This document shows, one piece after another, positions 59,874 to 64,000 of a stretch of DNA of 64,000 bases; positions within the stretch are counted from its first letter, which is position 1, and the number at the start of each line of letters is the position of its first letter. The stretch lies in NCBI RefSeq assembly GCF_000255115.2, contig NC_018068.1, positions 2,575,977 to 2,639,976 of the forward strand, written 5' to 3'. The position numbers and the translations under genes are program-made. The notes below the pieces were generated by a model, which did not search any database, was not told the DNA's origin, and was given only the letters and a program-made list of their open reading frames with translations. The stretch is from Desulfosporosinus acidiphilus SJ4 (GTDB taxonomy: Bacteria; Bacillota; Desulfitobacteriia; Desulfitobacteriales; Desulfitobacteriaceae).

Positions 59874-60783
59874 GGAAAAGAGCAAACTGCAGAGCCTTTT
59901 TGAACAGGGTGAATTTGCAGTAACCTGCGAGATTGGCCCCCCTAAAAACGCTCAGGGAGATGGCATCCGTAATCACTCCGAACATCTAAAGCCATTTGTG
60001 GACGCCGTAAACCTCACCGACAACCAGACAGCCATCGTCAGACTTTCCAGCATCGGGGCCGGTGTGCATGTCCTGGCGGCAGGCGGCGAACCCATTATCC
60101 AGATGACAACCCGCGACCGCAACCGCATAGCCTTGCAGAGCGATTTGCTGGGGGCCTACAGCCTGGGCGTGCGCAATGTGCTCTGTCTTTCGGGGGATCA
60201 CCAGACTTTTGGCAACCATCAAGGAGCGAAAAACGTCTATGATCTGGATTCCATCCAGTTAATCCAAACGGTAAAAGACATGCGGGACGCCAAAGTGTTC
60301 CAATCCGGGGAAGTAATCAAGCAGGGCGAACCACGGTTTTTCATCGGGGCGGTGGCCAATCCCTTCGCCGACCCCTTCGAGTTCCGGGTGCTGCGGCTGG
60401 AAAAGAAAATCCGGGCTGGCGCCCAGTTCATTCAAACCCAGTGCATCTTCGACATGGAGCGCTTTGAAGCCTTCATGGATCTGGCCTGCAAGCGGGGCCT
60501 CCACCAGCAAGCTTATATTATGGCCGGGGTAATGCCCATCAAGTCCGCTAAAGCGGCTAAGTATATGCAGAAAAATGTTTCCGGCATGCTGGTCCCCGAT
60601 GGGATTGTGGAAAGAATGAGCAAGGCTGAGGACCAACCCGCCGAGGGCATCAAACTTTGCATCGAGCAGATCAAACATTTGCGGACCGTTCCCGGAGTAC
60701 GGGGGGTTCATATCATGGCAGTGGCCTGGGAAGAAATAGTGCCGGAAATCGTCAAAGGAGCGGGGCTGTTACCAAGGCCTTAA
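59866..60783 (+). CDS. metF: Methylenetetrahydrofolate reductase MetF
   Basis: MetF reduces 5,10-methylene-THF to 5-methyl-THF with FAD, a step of the Wood-Ljungdahl methyl branch. The 305-residue barrel begins FAVTCEIGPPKNAQGD with the catalytic Glu, and contains NLTDNQTAIVRLSS, NVLCLSGDHQTFGNH, GAQFIQTQCIFD and YIMAGVMPIKSAKAA. It is the last gene of the operon. With MetV, HdrABC and MvhD it matches the gene set of the complex described from Moorella thermoacetica, thought to use NADH. Which second acceptor is reduced here is unknown. Confidence 0.95.
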   Translation: MAEEKSKLQSLFEQGEFAVTCEIGPPKNAQGDGIRNHSEHLKPFVDAVNLTDNQTAIVRLSSIGAGVHVLAAGGEPIIQMTTRDRNRIALQSDLLGAYSLGVRNVLCLSGDHQTFGNHQGAKNVYDLDSIQLIQTVKDMRDAKVFQSGEVIKQGEPRFFIGAVANPFADPFEFRVLRLEKKIRAGAQFIQTQCIFDMERFEAFMDLACKRGLHQQAYIMAGVMPIKSAKAAKYMQKNVSGMLVPDGIVERMSKAEDQPAEGIKLCIEQIKHLRTVPGVRGVHIMAVAWEEIVPEIVKGAGLLPRP

Positions 60784-60788
60784 GAAAA

Positions 60789-60815
60789 GATCCGCCTCCC
60801 GAGCGGAGGCGGATC
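60789..60815 (+). terminator. Terminator of the hdr-met operon
   Basis: GATCCGCCTCC pairs exactly with GGAGGCGGATC; there is no T-run beyond ATTTAT, but the position directly after metF is right. Confidence 0.75.
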
Positions 60816-61053
60816 CGAATTTATCCCAGAGGTGAAGCACTAAATTAGAATTGGTGTATCATAAGGCTCTTAGTGAACCATAATAAAAATTATTTCGCAA
60901 GAATGGAATTCTTTATACCAGGCCGCTGTAGATTTTAACTCCCAGCATGTCGGAACCGGATGTATGATGAACACTTTTGGAAGCGTCAGATATAAAACAG
61001 ATTGAAGAATTAGGCTATCAGTGTCAAATGTATTGATGAAAGAGGTATTTGAC

Positions 61054-61686
61054 ATGAATGATTCTAAGTTTAAAGTACTTCTCTACTCCGATGGTTCACA
61101 CCAGGCGTTTTCTGCAGCTGTTTATACTGCCACGCTATTGAAGATTATGCCTAATATGCATTTGACCATCGTGCAGGTACATGAAGCTGATGGAAGTTTA
61201 ATGGGGACAGAATATAGTTGGAAAGAGTTGAGGACTAGATACAAAAGATATTCTTGGGGTTGTTCTAAAGGGAATGTATATAGTTGGATAGACACTTGGC
61301 CGGTTAGCCCTACCTATGACTGGATGAGGCGCGTGCTCGATGAAGGTGATTCGGACTCAAGAAAACAATATTCTCAAATACTTGCCAAAACTAACGAAAT
61401 ATTTTCAAAGAAAGGGGCCAACGTCAAGTATGAGGAATTATGTTCCGATTACAGTATTTCCAACACATTTGACATATCCGAAATGGCAGATGTAATTCTT
61501 GATTATGCAACAAAAGGTTCATTTGAATTAATAATTATGGGTACGCGGGGGCTTTCTACCTTAAATAGGCTGATTTTTGGTAGTTTAGCGTATACTGTGT
61601 TATACAAATCCCCTATACAAGTGTTGCTAATTAAGAAACTTCCTCAACACTTTATTGATAGTTACTTGGCAGACACTGAGCATTAA
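61054..61686 (+). CDS. Universal stress protein (UspA family)
   Basis: The 210-residue protein has the Usp fold: FKVLLYSDGSHQAFSAAVYT at the N-terminus and the nucleotide-binding end LIIMGTRGLSTLNRLIFGSL (GXXGXnG), YKSPIQVLLI. It is about 60 residues longer than typical, owing to an insert with WKELRTRYKRYSWG and WIDTWPVSPTYDWMR in the first half. ATG 61054 follows agaggtatttgac; other in-frame starts lie at 61021 and 61036. It is a single gene. Confidence 0.87.
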   Translation: MNDSKFKVLLYSDGSHQAFSAAVYTATLLKIMPNMHLTIVQVHEADGSLMGTEYSWKELRTRYKRYSWGCSKGNVYSWIDTWPVSPTYDWMRRVLDEGDSDSRKQYSQILAKTNEIFSKKGANVKYEELCSDYSISNTFDISEMADVILDYATKGSFELIIMGTRGLSTLNRLIFGSLAYTVLYKSPIQVLLIKKLPQHFIDSYLADTEH

Positions 61687-61702
61687 GAATAATCTTGATA
61701 GT

Positions 61703-61747
61703 AAGCACTAGAGGGCGATTACCCAGTGCTTTTTTTGTTGTCCAACA
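61703..61747 (+). terminator. Terminator after the usp gene
   Basis: AAGCACT and AGTGCTT close a stem around a loop with a GGG/CCC pair, followed by seven T. Confidence 0.82.
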
Positions 61748-61834
61748 AATATTTGGCGATTAGTGGAGGGAAAAGCGGGAAGTTCGGCGAAAAAGAAAAG
61801 TATGCGCAAACGTTGTCCGTAATGCCAGTTTTTC

Positions 61835-62056
61835 TTGTCTCACGCCGCCTATTGGCCTGCCAATCATAGGGTAAGGGTTTCGGAAACAAAGTACCCGGAC
61901 TTATTAAACGCAAAGGTAGGTGAAGAGCTTCAGGAGTATCCGGACAGCCAAAGCGATGAGGAACTGTCATATTTAGTTAAAGTAGTTTACGCTATATTGG
62001 ATTATAAAGGGATTTCTCGGCAGGAATTCGAGGGGATCAGGAAGCATGGTGGATGA
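61835..62056 (+). pseudogene. Fragment resembling a MazG/PRA-PH-type NTP pyrophosphohydrolase
   Basis: The last 55 residues (YPDLLNAKVGEELQEYPDS, then EELSYLVKVVYAILDYKGIS and EFEGIRK) match the C-terminal part of small phosphoribosyl-ATP pyrophosphohydrolase-like proteins, with the EExxE-type metal motif as EELQEY. The usual N-terminal KLVRDKIP part is not found upstream, and no ribosome site is present. I take it as a 5'-truncated remnant. Confidence 0.6.
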
Positions 62057-62109
62057 GAGCATACAGAAACCATTGAACGATACCTGCGTGAAGGAAAGGA
62101 TAGGATACT

Positions 62110-62715
62110 TTGGGAGAGTTAGAGAAACATGTCCGCATATTTAATCTGATTGCACCTGTTTACAATAGATTCTTTCGTTGGCAGGTCAAGAATTATGGCT
62201 CAATTTTAGATAAGTACACAGATTTTTTGAAGATTCCAGCAGGCGGTAAAGTGTTGGATATTGGTTGTGGCACAGGTGCTTTTACATATTGCTTAGCTGA
62301 GCGTGGGTATCAGGCCGTGGGGGTGGATTTTTCCTCATCCATGCTCAGAGCAGCCAGGAAGTCCACCCTGGGGGAGTCTATCGAATTTAAGCAGGGGGAC
62401 GTCACCAAGGGGTTAGATTTTCCGGACGCAAGTTTTGACCTAGTTCTCTCCTCATATGTTCTGCATGGCTTGAGTTCCAAATTGCGTCAAAGTATATATG
62501 CCGAGGCCAACAGACTTTCCCGCGGCCAAGTACTTTTTTACGATTATAACCAAAAGCGCAGATTATTTACGGATATCGTTGAATGGGCCGAAGGTGGAGA
62601 TTATTTTGGATTTGTACGCCAGGGGGAAAAGGAAATTAGAAGTAATTTCCATGATGTTCGGATAATAGATGTTGGTCCTCAGACTGCAATATATCTTTGC
62701 TCGCCCCGACGTTAG
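62110..62715 (+). CDS. Class I SAM-dependent methyltransferase
   Basis: The 201-residue protein has the SAM-binding motif I VLDIGCGTGAFTYCLAERG (about residue 47), motif post-I AVGVDFSSSML, IEFKQGDVTKGLDFPD and motif IV FDLVLSSYVLHGLS. It resembles UbiE/Methyltransf_11 members acting on small molecules. It starts at TTG with ggaaaggatagg before. The end (DVGPQTAIYLCSPRR) overlaps the next possible ORF in another frame. Confidence 0.87.
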   Translation: MGELEKHVRIFNLIAPVYNRFFRWQVKNYGSILDKYTDFLKIPAGGKVLDIGCGTGAFTYCLAERGYQAVGVDFSSSMLRAARKSTLGESIEFKQGDVTKGLDFPDASFDLVLSSYVLHGLSSKLRQSIYAEANRLSRGQVLFYDYNQKRRLFTDIVEWAEGGDYFGFVRQGEKEIRSNFHDVRIIDVGPQTAIYLCSPRR

Positions 62716-63037
62716 ATATGGTCGACGGGAGCCAATTGTCCTTGAAGAATCAGGAGTTAATGCAAGTGACATTCAGCGAGTAGCATTTTCAGTACTTGGG
62801 TTATTATTACTTGGCAATTCAATACCCAAGGTCGTCTCAGCATTTCTAAGTTTTTATACAATGAAAGTTCCGAATTCTACGGCAAGGCTATTTGGATCAC
62901 TTGGATTTGCCGGAACGATTGCCCAATTTATCATTGGATTAGGAATATTTTTGGGTTCACAGGGTTTGGTTAACCTGCTCGATGGTATTAGACATGCCGG
63001 ATTAAATAGAGAGAAGCATTTTGAGGATAATGACTAA
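62669..63037 (+). CDS. Partial small membrane protein
   Basis: From about 62750 the frame gives two hydrophobic helices (VAFSVLGLLLLGNSIPKVVS and GTIAQFIIGLGIFLGSQGLV) and the end LLDGIRHAGL. This looks like the C-terminal part of a small integral membrane protein, with the first helix missing. The first 25 residues overlap the methyltransferase gene and seem to be out-of-frame noise. It may be a 5'-truncated remnant. Confidence 0.45.
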   Translation: MLVLRLQYIFARPDVRYGRREPIVLEESGVNASDIQRVAFSVLGLLLLGNSIPKVVSAFLSFYTMKVPNSTARLFGSLGFAGTIAQFIIGLGIFLGSQGLVNLLDGIRHAGLNREKHFEDND

Positions 63038-63174
63038 TCCAATTTATTAAATTGTTTGAGAAGCCTGTTTAGATTTCCGTTGGTCTTATCATCAATTAGA
63101 TCATTGACAAAAGCATGTGTCCTATAGAACCAGCAGGAATATTATATACATGTATCGGGTTCCAATATTGTGAG

Positions 63175-63213
63175 CCGTTTGCGTATTAGATAGGGGACGC
63201 AAACGGTGTTTTT
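63175..63213 (+). terminator. Intrinsic terminator
   Basis: CCGTTTGCGT pairs exactly with ACGCAAACGG around a 12-base loop and is followed by TGTTTTTATG. Confidence 0.82.
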
Positions 63214-63302
63214 ATGACAAAGGAATTATGACTCCTTTTACCATTCAACAGTCGCAACGGCAAGCTTCCATGTTGAAACTGTAAAAGTAGGTGCGTTAAA
63301 AT

Positions 63303-63491
63303 TTGGAAAAGATAGTAGAAGAGAGACAGGAAATATGTTCAACCGTTTCAAAGATTGTTTCGTTAAAGATTTTCCGGCAAAAACCTAAGGAAATTACTGA
63401 GATCGGAGAAATTGTTGGATTTCAGTGTGAAAGTAGTAGTTCTAACTGTGAGTCACGCTGTACTTATAAAATGATGATGGAAGACTTTTAG
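63303..63491 (+). CDS. Small Cys-containing hypothetical protein (62 aa)
   Basis: A TTG-started ORF with aggtg about 9 bases before encodes a 62-residue protein with four Cys, three of them clustered near the C-terminus (FQCESSSSNCESRCTYKM). The cluster could hold a metal. The family is not recognised. The following 290 bases show no gene. Confidence 0.4.
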   Translation: MEKIVEERQEICSTVSKIVSLKIFRQKPKEITEIGEIVGFQCESSSSNCESRCTYKMMMEDF

Positions 63492-63781
63492 CTTGTTATT
63501 ACTTTGGATTAATTACATCCCTAATATCCAACCTATCACCTCGACACCTCCGCTGCAGGATTATTTGTTTAAGAAGTTGTTCGAAGTAGCCAATGTTTTG
63601 GCTTGAAGTAAACAATTCAGTTCGATTCCACGATCGAATGAAGAAGTACTAGAGGGGCTTACTCACAGTTATTTGCAAATAGACAAAGATATTAATTCGC
63701 GTCATTGCTTAGTTCAAGAAACCGCCTTGCGTAAAGATTAACTGGCAGTCAAGAACTGGTTCCCTCAAAGGCTCGTTTTGA

Positions 63782-64000
63782 AGGGGTTCGAAATATAAGG
63801 AAGGACAAGAGTTCATTTCAAAGAATTGTAATAAGCCAGAAGGATTTTGTAGTTGGGCTTGGGCAGGACTTCAAGATAAGGTTGTGTATTTAGTATTAGG
63901 ACATGATTATCCTTGGGTAAAGCAGAAAGGAACCGAAATTTTTGTTGCGCCGATGGACTTCATCCGGTTCTTTATAAATTGGAAAGAATTGAACTTAAAT
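63782..64000 (+). pseudogene. TIGR04076-like protein, 5'-truncated and running off the window end
   Basis: The frame reads YKEGQEFI, KPEGFCSWAWAGLQDKVVYL, GHDYPWVKQKGTEIFVAPMD and continues to the last base without a stop. KPEGFCSWAW and the following pattern match the small TIGR04076 family. A TGA lies just before (63779-63781) and there is no start codon with a ribosome site, so the N-terminal part is lost or shifted out of frame. Confidence 0.55.

Noticed and set aside
1-64000. CRISPR arrays, tRNA and rRNA genes, prophage modules
   Set aside because: I found no regular repeat-spacer pattern, no tRNA cloverleaf with conserved TTCRA arm, no rRNA segments and no phage structural or integrase genes.

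Overview
The window looks like chromosomal DNA of a spore-forming anaerobic Firmicute of the Clostridia, most like the Peptococcaceae (Desulfosporosinus/Desulfitobacterium type). The support is strong AGGAGG-type ribosome binding sites, GTG/TTG starts, many intrinsic terminators and riboswitches, an [4Fe-4S]-type PurF, a Wood-Ljungdahl MetVF-Hdr module, ThiC paralogues of the anaerobic benzimidazole pathway, and DUF3231 proteins. The genus assignment is inference; no rRNA or marker gene is present.

Layout. 0.3-6.5 kb: FMN-dependent glutamate synthase-like protein, SGNH hydrolase plus ABC exporter (minus strand), a frameshifted amidohydrolase divergent from a MerR regulator. 6.5-14.2 kb: TetR regulator and oleate hydratase, two tandem DUF3231 proteins, a CinA/PncC-like gene cut by a complete insertion sequence (exact ends and 6-bp target duplication readable), AlkD-like repair protein. 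14.2-20.9 kb: a thiamin locus with two TPP riboswitches, one before a purF paralogue and one before thiC-thiS-thiG-thiH-thiF-thiE. 21-31 kb: two very small unusual ORFs, a truncated molybdopterin oxidoreductase, a minimal cellulose-type synthase with a GH8 glucanase, an HD/HD-GYP protein, a CDGSH protein, a c-di-GMP-I riboswitch before an MFS exporter, and an Hsp20 gene with CtsR-like operators. 31.5-40.7 kb: dienelactone hydrolase with a radical-SAM/SPASM/SEC-C protein, PAS histidine kinase, permease pseudogene, diguanylate cyclase, VOC protein, NmrA-like/TetR divergent pair with twin palindromic operators. 40.8-44 kb: cobalamin riboswitch driving two ThiC paralogues, best read as bzaA-bzaB for the B12 lower ligand. 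44.6-51.6 kb: a self-contained PTS locus (PRD regulator, EIIB, EIIC, EIIA, HPr, EI). 52.2-60.8 kb: FolD-like orphan, then a G+C-rich operon hdrC-hdrB-hdrA-mvhD-metV-metF, with a 1,489-residue HdrA carrying an inserted GltD/NfnB-like module. 60.8-64 kb: universal stress protein, methyltransferase and several gene fragments.

How the genes work together. Three ThiC-family enzymes are sorted by riboswitch: TPP for thiamin pyrimidine, cobalamin for benzimidazole. A TPP-controlled PurF would feed the common precursor AIR. A diguanylate cyclase, an HD-GYP protein, a PilZ-bearing cellulose synthase and a c-di-GMP riboswitch lie within 15 kb and form a plausible local c-di-GMP network. The Hdr/Mvh/Met operon encodes a likely flavin-based electron-bifurcating methylene-tetrahydrofolate reductase. 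All functions are inferred from motifs read by eye; no database search was possible.
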